Below are positions 26,591-34,563 of a DNA stretch of 64,000 bases, piece by piece. Every line of letters starts with the position of its first letter. Positions within the stretch are counted from its first letter, which is position 1. Source of the stretch: Bacteroidia bacterium (GTDB lineage: Bacteria; Bacteroidota; Bacteroidia; Flavobacteriales; Flavobacteriaceae); NCBI GenBank assembly GCA_030430535.1, contig JAUIKY010000004.1, forward strand, positions 1-64,000, written 5' to 3'. The translations under genes were made by a program, and so were the position numbers. The notes below the pieces were generated by a model, which saw nothing but the letters and a program-made list of their open reading frames with translations, had not been told where the DNA came from and did no database searches.

Positions 26591-26705
26591 TCAATTCGAG
26601 TGGATTTCACCAAAGAATGAGTGAAATTTGTATCGAGAATTAGAATTTTCGTAAACAAAAAAGTTCTCGATATAATTTTTCGTTCCTCAAAATCACTCGA
26701 ACTGA
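26591..26705. repeat. Inverted pair of TCGAGTG...TATCGAGAA intergenic repeats
   Basis: Two diverged copies of an approximately 45-50 bp unit face each other in the pth/protease convergent gap: 26591-26641 (TCAATTCGAGTG ... TATCGAGAATT) and, on the other strand, 26662-26705 (TCAGTTCGAGTG ... TATCGAGAACT). TATCGAGAA (26631-26639) and TTCTCGATA (26664-26672) pair perfectly, so transcripts from either side can fold a long nested hairpin. The rest of the gap (26461-26590) shows nothing further. Confidence 0.65.
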
Positions 26706-26725
26706 TTATGCTAAGCTAAACTTAA

Positions 26726-29700
26726 TCAATCAACAACTATCTTTTTAGTAGTCCGTCTTAATCCATCACTCACGCGTAAAAGATAAATGCCCGATTGCGC
26801 ATGTTTTAATGAAACGGTTTCATTAAAATCGCCCCCTTCTTCATAAAGATTTTGATAAATCATGCGTCCACTAACGTCGTAAACTTCCACATTTATTTTG
26901 CTGGTTGAAGCGCTATCCAGTTTGATGTTGAATTCACCTTGATTCGGATTGGGGAAAACGTTAAAATTGGCGAACCCAAATTCTTGAATGCTCAATGCAG
27001 TTTCAACGTTTATAGTATAATCTTCCACTTCACCGTCAAAATCATTTTCACACGAAGTTGGCGCCCCATCCTGTTTATATTTGGTGGCTACACGCATGAT
27101 GGTATTTCCAAGAATGGCATTATTCGGAATAGTGATTGAAACCGGTGAATTGCCTGTTGGCTCATCAGAAACATCGGTAGCATCTCCTAAATTGTATTCT
27201 TCACCCGGGTCGTCAAAACTACAGTTTTGGTTCCAATCTATCCATACTTTCGTGTTGGTGGTAAAATTGCCATCAGTGTTGACGTTGACTGTTAAGTTAT
27301 AGCTGCTGTTTCGGTTCACGTCGGTTGAAATGTTCGTGAAATCTGAATAGGCAGATTTTGTAGAAGCATTATCAATAGTATTGAACTGAACGCGTGTAGC
27401 ACTGGTTTCATACTCCAAACTACCCGATGCGACACAGATAGAATTGAAAAAGGGAAAATCCACATTTTTGTTTTTGGTTTGCGTAGTGGCCGTTCCCGTG
27501 ATGATAATCGTGTAATCGCCTTGGGATACACCGTCTAAGTTTCCGAGGGTTAATGTGACTGCGCCCGAGCTGCTCAAATTGGTTGGCGAAAACGAAGCGG
27601 TGGCACCACCCGGAATGTTGGACGCGCTAAACGTGGTATTTTCAGAAAACCCGTTGGCCGTTACGTAATCAAAAGTCAATACCGCACTGTCGTCACCGCA
27701 ATTTACTGGTGTTAGTTCGGTTTCAACAATAAAGAAATCGGGGTTGGTTGAAATGGTGAAATCAAAATCGGAAACATCATAAAAAATATTGTCGGCAGCC
27801 TCAATAAGCAATCTTGCAGAATTGGTATCTGAAATAGACGGAACAGTAAAAGTATGTTCGCCGTCGTTTGGTGTGTTTGAAGCGATTGTGGTAGGGAAGG
27901 TCAGTCCACCGTCGGTAGACAGCTTAATATTTACAAACTGACAATTAATAGTGCCAACATCAGCGGTTTGCCCCACGTTCCAGTTAATGGTTTCTGTGGT
28001 GGTTTGAGCCCAATTTACTGGGTTGGTAACGGTAAAAGGTTCGCTGCTGTTTACGGTAACATCCATAAAATCGACAGCGGTTTGTCCGCCGCCGTCAGTG
28101 CCAACCACATCATTATCTCTTACGGTTAGAGCAAAAGTCATGGTTCTGTTAACCGAAGGTAGTTTTTCCCAATCGGTAGAGCCGTTTGTGGTGAGATAAT
28201 CTCCAAAATCTGGAAAATATCTTACGGGGTCTGTCGTGCCTTCAAAAGAACGAAACAATGGGCCAGTGGTATTTGTTTCTTCAGGGGCGCCGGCAGGCCC
28301 TAAATCATATTGTTCCCAAGTGTAAGTGTGGGTGCCCGTGCCGTCTGGATCGGTGGAGTTTCCTGTAAGCTTAAATGCTGTTGAAATAGGAATGGTGTAA
28401 TCGGCACCGGCATCAGCAATGGGTGCATTATTTCCGGTTGCGGTTAGTGTGCCACAGGTGCTTGCCCCTGTAGAGATATTGTCCCACATCATTTGGATGC
28501 TTTTTTGATGGAAATAGGAATCACTGCTCGATTGTAAATTTTGGGAAGAACAAAGTCCAGCATAGCCCATAATAGTACTGCCACTTCCCGGTTCGTAGGC
28601 GTTATTTGAATTTCTATTACCGCTACAGCTTCCGGTATTGCCGTTAAACGTATGGGGTGCCCCAAATTGGTGTCCCATTTCGTGGGCTACAAAATCAATG
28701 TCGTAAGCATCGCCAACGGGAATGGCAGCTCCGGTAACACCCATGGCTTTGCGGTTGTCTACGCAAGGTGAATTTAAAGACGCTAAACCACCGGCGCCTG
28801 TACTAAAAGTGTGGCCAATATCATAATTTTCAGGTTGAATGACGCTATTGATGACCGACTGGCTTTGGTCAATCAATACATCAGCATCATCATTATCAAA
28901 ATTGTCAGCGTTGATGAAAATAATATCGGTATTATCTACCAAAACCATTTTAACAGAGAGGTCGCGTTGAAAAATACCATTTACTCGTGTCATCGTAACG
29001 ACCATGGCATTGAGTACAGCATTTTTTTTATCGGCTTCGCTATCGCCAGCATTAAGTCCTGCCGCAGTCCAATGAAATTGGGAATATTCAATGGTTGAAG
29101 CCAGTGCCAATCGAAATGTTCTCAACATGCCGTCGTCTGCATTTTTAAAGGCTTTGGAATGGTTTTCAGACTTGCTCGCAACGGTGGCATTTTCGGGCAA
29201 ATAACATTCAAATCCTTTTTTCAAAGTAGGTAAGTCACCTTTGTTGTAAATAATATACTGATTGGTGTTTTTTGAATAGGGATCAATAAATTGTACGCCA
29301 TTTTCGGTGGCGAATGTCATGGCGTGCAGCCCCTGTGGTGTTAAACTAAACGCTATGGTTGAGGCTGGATGGTTAACGTTTTGCCCGATATAGGTTCTGA
29401 TTTCGGGATGTTTCGTTTGGAAATCGGCTTCTAAAATAGAAGATTCGGTGATGCGGAATGTTTCTAAATTCCCATCGCTATTGGGGAAGTTTACCAGAAC
29501 ATTTTCCGCCGTTTTTGTTTTGTTTTTATGGACTTTACTCAAAACTGTTTTTAAACTTTCAATATCCAATTGATAAAATTTTGCTTTTTTGGGCTCAGTT
29601 TTTCTAGCCAGTTTCTTTGCGTTTGATGCTTTTTCAGAAGATATTGCTGTCCAAATTGGATTTTGGTTTTGTGCTGTAAGATTAAAAACAAAGCAGAAAA

Positions 29701-29743
29701 AAAACAGAGACAGTAGGGCGGCTTTTGAGTAAAAACGTTTCAT
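26726..29743 (-). CDS. Secreted reprolysin-like zinc metalloprotease with T9SS sorting domain
   Basis: 1005 aa from the ATG at 29743 (MKRFYSKAALLSLFFF signal peptide); the 25 extra residues in the track precede it. An N-terminal propeptide-like region is followed by a metzincin catalytic domain with HEMGHQFGAPHTF (HExxHxxGxxH, near residue 353). After that come PKD/Ig-like segments (GADYTIPISTAFKLTGNSTDPDG), a GEVED domain (FDGEVEDYTI, near 900) and a T9SS type A domain (VFPNPNQGEFNI). It is probably exported and anchored or released outside the cell to degrade proteins. It converges with pth and stands alone. Confidence 0.92.
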   Translation of the reverse strand: MKRFYSKAALLSLFFFCFVFNLTAQNQNPIWTAISSEKASNAKKLARKTEPKKAKFYQLDIESLKTVLSKVHKNKTKTAENVLVNFPNSDGNLETFRITESSILEADFQTKHPEIRTYIGQNVNHPASTIAFSLTPQGLHAMTFATENGVQFIDPYSKNTNQYIIYNKGDLPTLKKGFECYLPENATVASKSENHSKAFKNADDGMLRTFRLALASTIEYSQFHWTAAGLNAGDSEADKKNAVLNAMVVTMTRVNGIFQRDLSVKMVLVDNTDIIFINADNFDNDDADVLIDQSQSVINSVIQPENYDIGHTFSTGAGGLASLNSPCVDNRKAMGVTGAAIPVGDAYDIDFVAHEMGHQFGAPHTFNGNTGSCSGNRNSNNAYEPGSGSTIMGYAGLCSSQNLQSSSDSYFHQKSIQMMWDNISTGASTCGTLTATGNNAPIADAGADYTIPISTAFKLTGNSTDPDGTGTHTYTWEQYDLGPAGAPEETNTTGPLFRSFEGTTDPVRYFPDFGDYLTTNGSTDWEKLPSVNRTMTFALTVRDNDVVGTDGGGQTAVDFMDVTVNSSEPFTVTNPVNWAQTTTETINWNVGQTADVGTINCQFVNIKLSTDGGLTFPTTIASNTPNDGEHTFTVPSISDTNSARLLIEAADNIFYDVSDFDFTISTNPDFFIVETELTPVNCGDDSAVLTFDYVTANGFSENTTFSASNIPGGATASFSPTNLSSSGAVTLTLGNLDGVSQGDYTIIITGTATTQTKNKNVDFPFFNSICVASGSLEYETSATRVQFNTIDNASTKSAYSDFTNISTDVNRNSSYNLTVNVNTDGNFTTNTKVWIDWNQNCSFDDPGEEYNLGDATDVSDEPTGNSPVSITIPNNAILGNTIMRVATKYKQDGAPTSCENDFDGEVEDYTINVETALSIQEFGFANFNVFPNPNQGEFNIKLDSASTSKINVEVYDVSGRMIYQNLYEEGGDFNETVSLKHAQSGIYLLRVSDGLRRTTKKIVVD

Positions 29744-29916
29744 TCGGTTAAATTTTTGTGGCAATTTACTTTTTAAAATGTTGTCAATCCTTGCCAAATG
29801 ACCGTTAAAAGCTATCATGGCAAATGCGATTTGGGCATTACAATTGGCTAAAAATACTCTGTATAAATATCAATTGCAAAAAATACTCCGTCATTTTAAA
29901 ATACATATATTTGTTT

Positions 29917-30435
29917 ATGAAGCATTTGAATCTACTGATTTTACTTGTTTTTACGCTTTCCTGTAAAAGTAAAAACATAGCGGCAACCCAAAAAAACAGT
30001 GAAGTAAATTCCGTTGTTTGTCCCGAAAACGGCGTGTGTTCATTTAAAGTTTTACAGAACAAATCATTGGCAGTAAAAACCGATGGATTGGGGGATTTGT
30101 TTTTGGAAACCGTTGAAGGAGAAAATCTGGTTTCAAAATTTGAGTATAGTAAAAATCACGATAAAAAACTCGCAGACGGCAGTTACAGAGAGGAAGTGTT
30201 TTTAGAGCTGAACCCAAACGATTTAAAAATAGAAACTAAAGACTTGGTAAATCAGAAACTCTATTTTGCGCGATGGTGCTATTGCAAGGGGCAAACGGGG
30301 TTTTACAAAATTAATGAAGGCCTGTTGAAAGTGGCTAAGCAAACTAACGGGGGCTTTCAGCTTTATTTAAGTTTTAAAATAGGCGACGTGCCGCAAGTAA
30401 TAACAAAAATAAACGAAACCTTCAGTTTACAATAA
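29917..30435 (+). CDS. Hypothetical lipoprotein
   Basis: 172 aa from the ATG at 29917 (MKHLNLLILLVFTLSCKSK), a clear signal peptide with lipobox LSC; the 31 upstream residues in the track are not signal-like. The mature domain has four cysteines (CPENGVC and WCYCKGQ) and a beta-rich pattern. No recognised family. It lies before ribF with a 56-bp gap and may share its transcript. Confidence 0.8.
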   Translation: MKHLNLLILLVFTLSCKSKNIAATQKNSEVNSVVCPENGVCSFKVLQNKSLAVKTDGLGDLFLETVEGENLVSKFEYSKNHDKKLADGSYREEVFLELNPNDLKIETKDLVNQKLYFARWCYCKGQTGFYKINEGLLKVAKQTNGGFQLYLSFKIGDVPQVITKINETFSLQ

Positions 30436-30491
30436 ACGCTTTCAGTTTGTTTTAATAGGTATTATACCTAGTTTTGTAGAAAATTTTCAGC

Positions 30492-31424
30492 TTGAAAACG
30501 AAGAGTAATTTAAATGTCCTAGGCAAAGAAGAAACCGTAGTAACCATTGGTACTTTTGATGGTGTGCACATTGGGCACCAAAAAATAATAAAGCGCCTCA
30601 TTAAAACCGGGGAGCAGTTTGGATTAAAATCGGTGATTCTTACTTTTTTTCCGCACCCGCGAATGGTTTTGCAGAAAGATTCCAACATCAAACTGATTAA
30701 TACTATTGAGGAACGCCACCGCATTTTAAACGATTTGGGCTTGGATTATTTGCTCATAAAAGAGTTTACGCAAGAGTTTTCAAGGCTTTCGGCCGAAGAT
30801 TTTGTAAAGCAAATATTGGTCGATAAACTGCATGCCAGAAAGGTGATTATTGGTTACGACCACCGTTTTGGCCGAAATAGAAATGCCGACATTAACGATC
30901 TGAAAAAATTTGGGGAAGCGTATGGTTTTGAAGTTGAAGAAATTTCAGCACAGGATATTGATGATGTTTCGGTGAGTTCCACTAAAATTAGAACAGCGCT
31001 TCAAGAAGGGGATATTGCTAAGGCCAATGCTTATTTGGGCTATTCTTTTATGCTAACCGGTGTTGTGGCCAAAGGCAAAGGTTTGGGTAGGCAGCTTAAC
31101 TACCCAACGGCAAATATTCAAATTGCGGAAGACTACAAACTTATACCAAAACAAGGTGCGTATATTGTCAGTTCAAAAATTAATGATAACACGTTTTTTG
31201 GTATGATGAATATCGGTACCAACCCCACGGTAAACGGCAGGCAGCAAACTATAGAAGTCCACTTTTTTGATTTTGATGCCGACATTTACGGAGAGACCAT
31301 TCAAATTGACTTGTTGCAGCGCATTCGCGACGAACAAAAGTTCGAATCGGTGGAGGCGTTAAAAACACAATTGTCACTCGATAAACAAACCGCATTGCAT
31401 TTTATTTCAAACCAAAATGGGTAA
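30492..31424 (+). CDS. ribF: Bifunctional riboflavin kinase / FAD synthetase
   Basis: 310 aa, standard length. The N-terminal FMN adenylyltransferase domain has GTFDGVHIGHQKI and GYDHRFGRNR; the C-terminal riboflavin kinase domain has GKGLGRQLNYPTANI and the GMMNIGTNPT segment. It makes FMN and FAD from riboflavin. The start must be TTG at 30492: an in-frame TAG lies at 30477-30479 and no ATG or GTG occurs before the conserved nucleotide-binding motif. The next gene overlaps its end by 8 nt. Confidence 0.95.
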   Translation: MKTKSNLNVLGKEETVVTIGTFDGVHIGHQKIIKRLIKTGEQFGLKSVILTFFPHPRMVLQKDSNIKLINTIEERHRILNDLGLDYLLIKEFTQEFSRLSAEDFVKQILVDKLHARKVIIGYDHRFGRNRNADINDLKKFGEAYGFEVEEISAQDIDDVSVSSTKIRTALQEGDIAKANAYLGYSFMLTGVVAKGKGLGRQLNYPTANIQIAEDYKLIPKQGAYIVSSKINDNTFFGMMNIGTNPTVNGRQQTIEVHFFDFDADIYGETIQIDLLQRIRDEQKFESVEALKTQLSLDKQTALHFISNQNG

Positions 31425-32742
31425 TAATGGGCTGTTCAAGCGAATTGATAATTCGGCATTAATTGTTTTCCGAATTATTTTTGGACTGCTTTGCTTTTTG
31501 GAATCGGTGGGGGCAATTTTTACCGGGTGGGTAAAAACCACATTAATTGAACCCCAATTTACATTTTCTTTTATTGGTTTTGAGTGGTTGCAGCCATTGC
31601 CAGGAAACGGCATGTACATTTATTATGTACTGATGGGTGTTTTTGGCCTGTTTATTATGTTGGGCTATAAATACCGATTGAGCATGATGGCCTTTACGTT
31701 AATGTGGTCGGCCACCTATTTAATGCAAAAATCGTCCTATAACAACCATTATTATTTGCTGATGTTGGTCAGTGCCATTATGGTGTTTCTTCCGGCCAAT
31801 CGCTATGCTTCTGTCGATGCTAAATTCCATCCCGAAATCAAAAGTATTTCCATGCCACAATGGTGCCGATGGGCGATTATTTTACAGCTTTTCATCGTTT
31901 ATACTTATGCTTCGGTGGCCAAGTTTTATCCCGATTGGTTGGATACCACGGTTATTGAAGTGTTTATGAAAAACAAGCAAAACTATGTTTTGGTGGGCGA
32001 TTTGTTGCAACAAAAATGGATGCATTACATTATCGCTTATGGTGGCATTTTGTTTGATGGATTGATTGTTCCGCTGTTATTGTACAAACCCACGCGAAAG
32101 TATGCTTTTGCGGTTGCGGTGTTTTTTCATCTGTTCAATTCGGCGGTATTTCAAATTGGTATCTTTCCGTATTTGGCCTTGGCGTTCACATTGTTCTTTT
32201 TTGAACCGAAAACCATTCAAAAGTTATTCTTAAAAAAGAAATCGTTTTATGAAGGAAATGAAATTGAACTTCCGAAGTATAAAAACGCATGGATAACGGT
32301 TTTTTCAATCTATTTTATCGTCCAAATAGCTTTGCCGTTGCGACATCATTTTTTTGAGGATGATGTGTTATGGACAGAAGAAGGCCACCGACTTTCATGG
32401 CGCATGATGCTACGAACAAAAGGTGGACAAGTAGCCTATTGGGTGGAAGATAAGCAAACGGGCAAGCGTGAATACATTAATTTAAACAACTACCTCACCC
32501 CAAAGCAAAAACGCTCTGCCAGTACCAAACCCGATGTAATTTGGCAATTTTCCCAACGTTTAAAAAACAAGTATAAAGCTGAAGGAAAAGACGTTGCGGT
32601 TTATGTAAACTGTAAAGTAAGTGTTAACGGAAAGCCGTTTAAACCTTTGATAAATCCCGATGTAGATTTGGCCAGCGTAAAATGGCATCCGTTTAAACAC
32701 AGCGATTGGATTTTACCTTCAAAAACAGGGGCGATTAAATAA
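31417..32742 (+). CDS. HTTM-domain membrane protein, vitamin K-dependent gamma-carboxylase-like
   Basis: 441 aa with several membrane segments in the first 270 residues, then a soluble C-terminal part. FFHLFNSAVFQIGIFPYLAL closely resembles the conserved HTTM/gamma-carboxylase motif, and SSYNNHYYLLMLVSAIM matches the family. Bacterial HTTM proteins have no proven common substrate. It overlaps ribF by 8 nt and ends 36 bp before serS, so it sits in a ribF-httm-serS run. Confidence 0.85.
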   Translation: MGNNGLFKRIDNSALIVFRIIFGLLCFLESVGAIFTGWVKTTLIEPQFTFSFIGFEWLQPLPGNGMYIYYVLMGVFGLFIMLGYKYRLSMMAFTLMWSATYLMQKSSYNNHYYLLMLVSAIMVFLPANRYASVDAKFHPEIKSISMPQWCRWAIILQLFIVYTYASVAKFYPDWLDTTVIEVFMKNKQNYVLVGDLLQQKWMHYIIAYGGILFDGLIVPLLLYKPTRKYAFAVAVFFHLFNSAVFQIGIFPYLALAFTLFFFEPKTIQKLFLKKKSFYEGNEIELPKYKNAWITVFSIYFIVQIALPLRHHFFEDDVLWTEEGHRLSWRMMLRTKGGQVAYWVEDKQTGKREYINLNNYLTPKQKRSASTKPDVIWQFSQRLKNKYKAEGKDVAVYVNCKVSVNGKPFKPLINPDVDLASVKWHPFKHSDWILPSKTGAIK

Positions 32743-32778
32743 CTATTTCCTTAAATTTGTCGCTTAAATTTTCAATGC

Positions 32779-34050
32779 ATGTTACAAGTTCCCTTTATTA
32801 GAGAAAACAAAGAATTAGTGATAAAGCGATTGGCAAAACGAAACATTGATGCCGCGCAAATGATCAACGATGTCATTACTTTTGATGAGGACAGAAGACG
32901 CCTTCAAACCGAATTGGACAATACTTTGGCCGAATCGAACACCCTTTCAAAAGAAATAGGGAATTTGTTCAAATCGGGTGAAGTTCAAAAAGCCAATGTG
33001 CTGAAGGAAAAAACGAGCCAGTTGAAAGAGGCGTCGAAGGAATTGACCGAGGCTTTAAACCAAAAAGCCGAGGCGCTTAACGAGCTGCTTTATAAAATAC
33101 CCAATGTGCCCAACGACATTGTGCCACAAGGCGGTACTGATGCCGATAACGAAGAAGTGTTTCGGGCGGGCGATATCCCAAAATTGCACGAAGGCGCACT
33201 GCCGCACTGGGAATTGGCCAAGAAATACGATATTATCGATTTCGAATTGGGCAATAAAATTACGGGAGCCGGATTTCCGGTTTACAAAGGAAAAGGGGCA
33301 AGGTTGCAACGCGCGTTGATTGCTTATTTTTTGGATAAAAACACCGCGGCTGGTTATACTGAATACCAATTACCGCATTTAGTGAACGAAGCTTCTGGCT
33401 TTGGCACAGGGCAGTTACCCGATAAAGAAGGGCAGATGTACCACGTAACGGCCGATAATTTATATTTGATTCCAACGGCCGAGGTGCCAGGAACCAATAT
33501 TTTTAGGGATGTGGTTTTAAATGAAAGCGATTTGCCTATTGGCATTACGGGCTATACGCCGTGTTTCCGTCGTGAAGCTGGAAGTTACGGTGCACACGTT
33601 CGCGGACTGAACCGTTTGCACCAATTCGATAAGGTGGAGATTTTGCGCGTAGAACACCCAAGCAAATCCTATGAGGCTTTAGATGGTATGGTGGCGCACG
33701 TAAAAACCATTCTGGAAGAATTAAAATTACCTTACAGAATTTTAAGGCTGTGTGGAGGCGACTTAGGTTTTACCTCGGCACTGACTTATGATTTTGAGGT
33801 GTTTTCAACAGCGCAAGACCGTTGGTTGGAAATTTCATCGGTGTCTAATTTTGAAACTTTTCAAGCCAATCGATTAAAATTGCGATTTAAAAATAGCGAG
33901 GGTAAAAATGAATTGGCGCACACCTTAAACGGAAGTTCGTTGGCACTGCCACGTGTGCTTGCCGGAATTTTGGAAAATTGCCAAACCGAATCGGGTATCG
34001 TTATTCCTGAGGTTTTACAACCGTACACCGGTTTCAAAATTATTGATTAA
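32779..34050 (+). CDS. serS: Seryl-tRNA synthetase
   Basis: 423 aa, normal length. The N-terminal tRNA-binding coiled coil spans about residues 25-110. Class II motif 2 (TPCFRREAGSYGAHVRGL...HQFDKVEI) and motif 3 (GSSLALPRVLAGILENCQ) are complete. It charges tRNA-Ser with serine. Confidence 0.97.
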   Translation: MLQVPFIRENKELVIKRLAKRNIDAAQMINDVITFDEDRRRLQTELDNTLAESNTLSKEIGNLFKSGEVQKANVLKEKTSQLKEASKELTEALNQKAEALNELLYKIPNVPNDIVPQGGTDADNEEVFRAGDIPKLHEGALPHWELAKKYDIIDFELGNKITGAGFPVYKGKGARLQRALIAYFLDKNTAAGYTEYQLPHLVNEASGFGTGQLPDKEGQMYHVTADNLYLIPTAEVPGTNIFRDVVLNESDLPIGITGYTPCFRREAGSYGAHVRGLNRLHQFDKVEILRVEHPSKSYEALDGMVAHVKTILEELKLPYRILRLCGGDLGFTSALTYDFEVFSTAQDRWLEISSVSNFETFQANRLKLRFKNSEGKNELAHTLNGSSLALPRVLAGILENCQTESGIVIPEVLQPYTGFKIID

Positions 34051-34095
34051 AAAAGTAGGTTAAAACGTTCTTTTTTAGGAAGTTTGATTTAAAAT

Positions 34096-34146
34096 AATCG
34101 ACAAAATACACAAAACACATGTTGTTTGGTGTAATTTTTGTCGATT
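34096..34146. terminator. Stem-loop after serS
   Basis: AATCGACAAAATACAC (34096-34111) pairs with GTGTAATTTTTGTCGATT (34129-34146), nearly perfectly apart from a small bulge, over a 17-nt loop, and is followed by a T-rich run at 34151-34157. It may terminate serS or belong to the leader of the small ORF at 34210. Confidence 0.5.
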
Positions 34147-34209
34147 TTCTTGTTTTTTTAAGTTTTATTTCTCAAGTTCGTCTTCCCAAATCTAATTAAC
34201 CTGCTGATT

Positions 34210-34332
34210 ATGAAAAATGTTAAACGCATTGTTTTGTTAATTGCTCTCATTTTTTTCGCGACAAAAGTATTGTCTTCAGATTTCAAGCTGTTTAAATCTG
34301 AAGGTGAAACTACAGCGATTGTTAGCAAATAA
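34210..34332 (+). CDS. Small secreted or membrane peptide, 40 aa (candidate)
   Basis: ATG at 34210, TAA at 34330; too short for the ORF track. The product has a basic start and a hydrophobic core (MKNVKRIVLLIALIFFATKV) that reads as a signal peptide or membrane anchor. A short polar tail follows (SSDFKLFKSEGETTAIVSK). No family recognised. It sits alone in the 513-bp serS/TPR gap, between a stem-loop and a structured region closed by a strong terminator. Confidence 0.5.
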   Translation: MKNVKRIVLLIALIFFATKVLSSDFKLFKSEGETTAIVSK

Positions 34333-34360
34333 GAGTTTTTCTTTTATTTACTTGATACGA

Positions 34361-34487
34361 TAAAATAGCCTGTCTTGCAAAGCAGGAGTATAATGGCTGT
34401 CCCCAATCGAGTAGTTAATTAACAAGTAGTTAATAGAACATTATTTTTGGTTGGTTTGTGCCCGGATGTTTGTCCGGGCATTTTTTT
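34361..34487 (+). ncRNA. Candidate structured RNA or 3' UTR downstream of the 40-aa ORF
   Basis: This non-coding stretch can fold: AGCC (34367-34370) pairs with GGCT (34395-34398), enclosing CTTGC-AAA-GCAGG (34374-34386). A strong AGGAG at 34384-34388 sits five bases before an ATG (34393) opening a 9-codon ORF (MAVPNRVVN), unusual in a genome with few Shine-Dalgarno sites. AGTAGTTAAT is repeated at 34410-34434. The segment ends at the terminator at 34459-34487. It could be a small RNA, a leader or a long 3' UTR. Confidence 0.35.
34459..34487 (+). terminator. Strong intrinsic terminator
   Basis: TGCCCGGA (34459-34466) pairs perfectly with TCCGGGCA (34473-34480) over a 6-nt loop, followed by seven T. 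It ends whatever transcript covers the small ORF and the structured segment, and lies 77 bp before the TPR gene. Confidence 0.88.
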
Positions 34488-34563
34488 CCCATAGATTCCC
34501 AAAAACTTCTAAAAATATCGCCCCTTATCTAAAACTGAAATTCACATTTGTTATATTTACCGC

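Noticed and set aside
29906-29913. TATATTTG as promoter of the lipoprotein at 29917
   Set aside because: It matches TAnnTTTG but ends 3 bp before the ATG, so transcription would start after the start codon.
34361-34410. Complete tRNA gene
   Set aside because: Only an anticodon-arm-like segment is present; D-arm and acceptor stem are absent.
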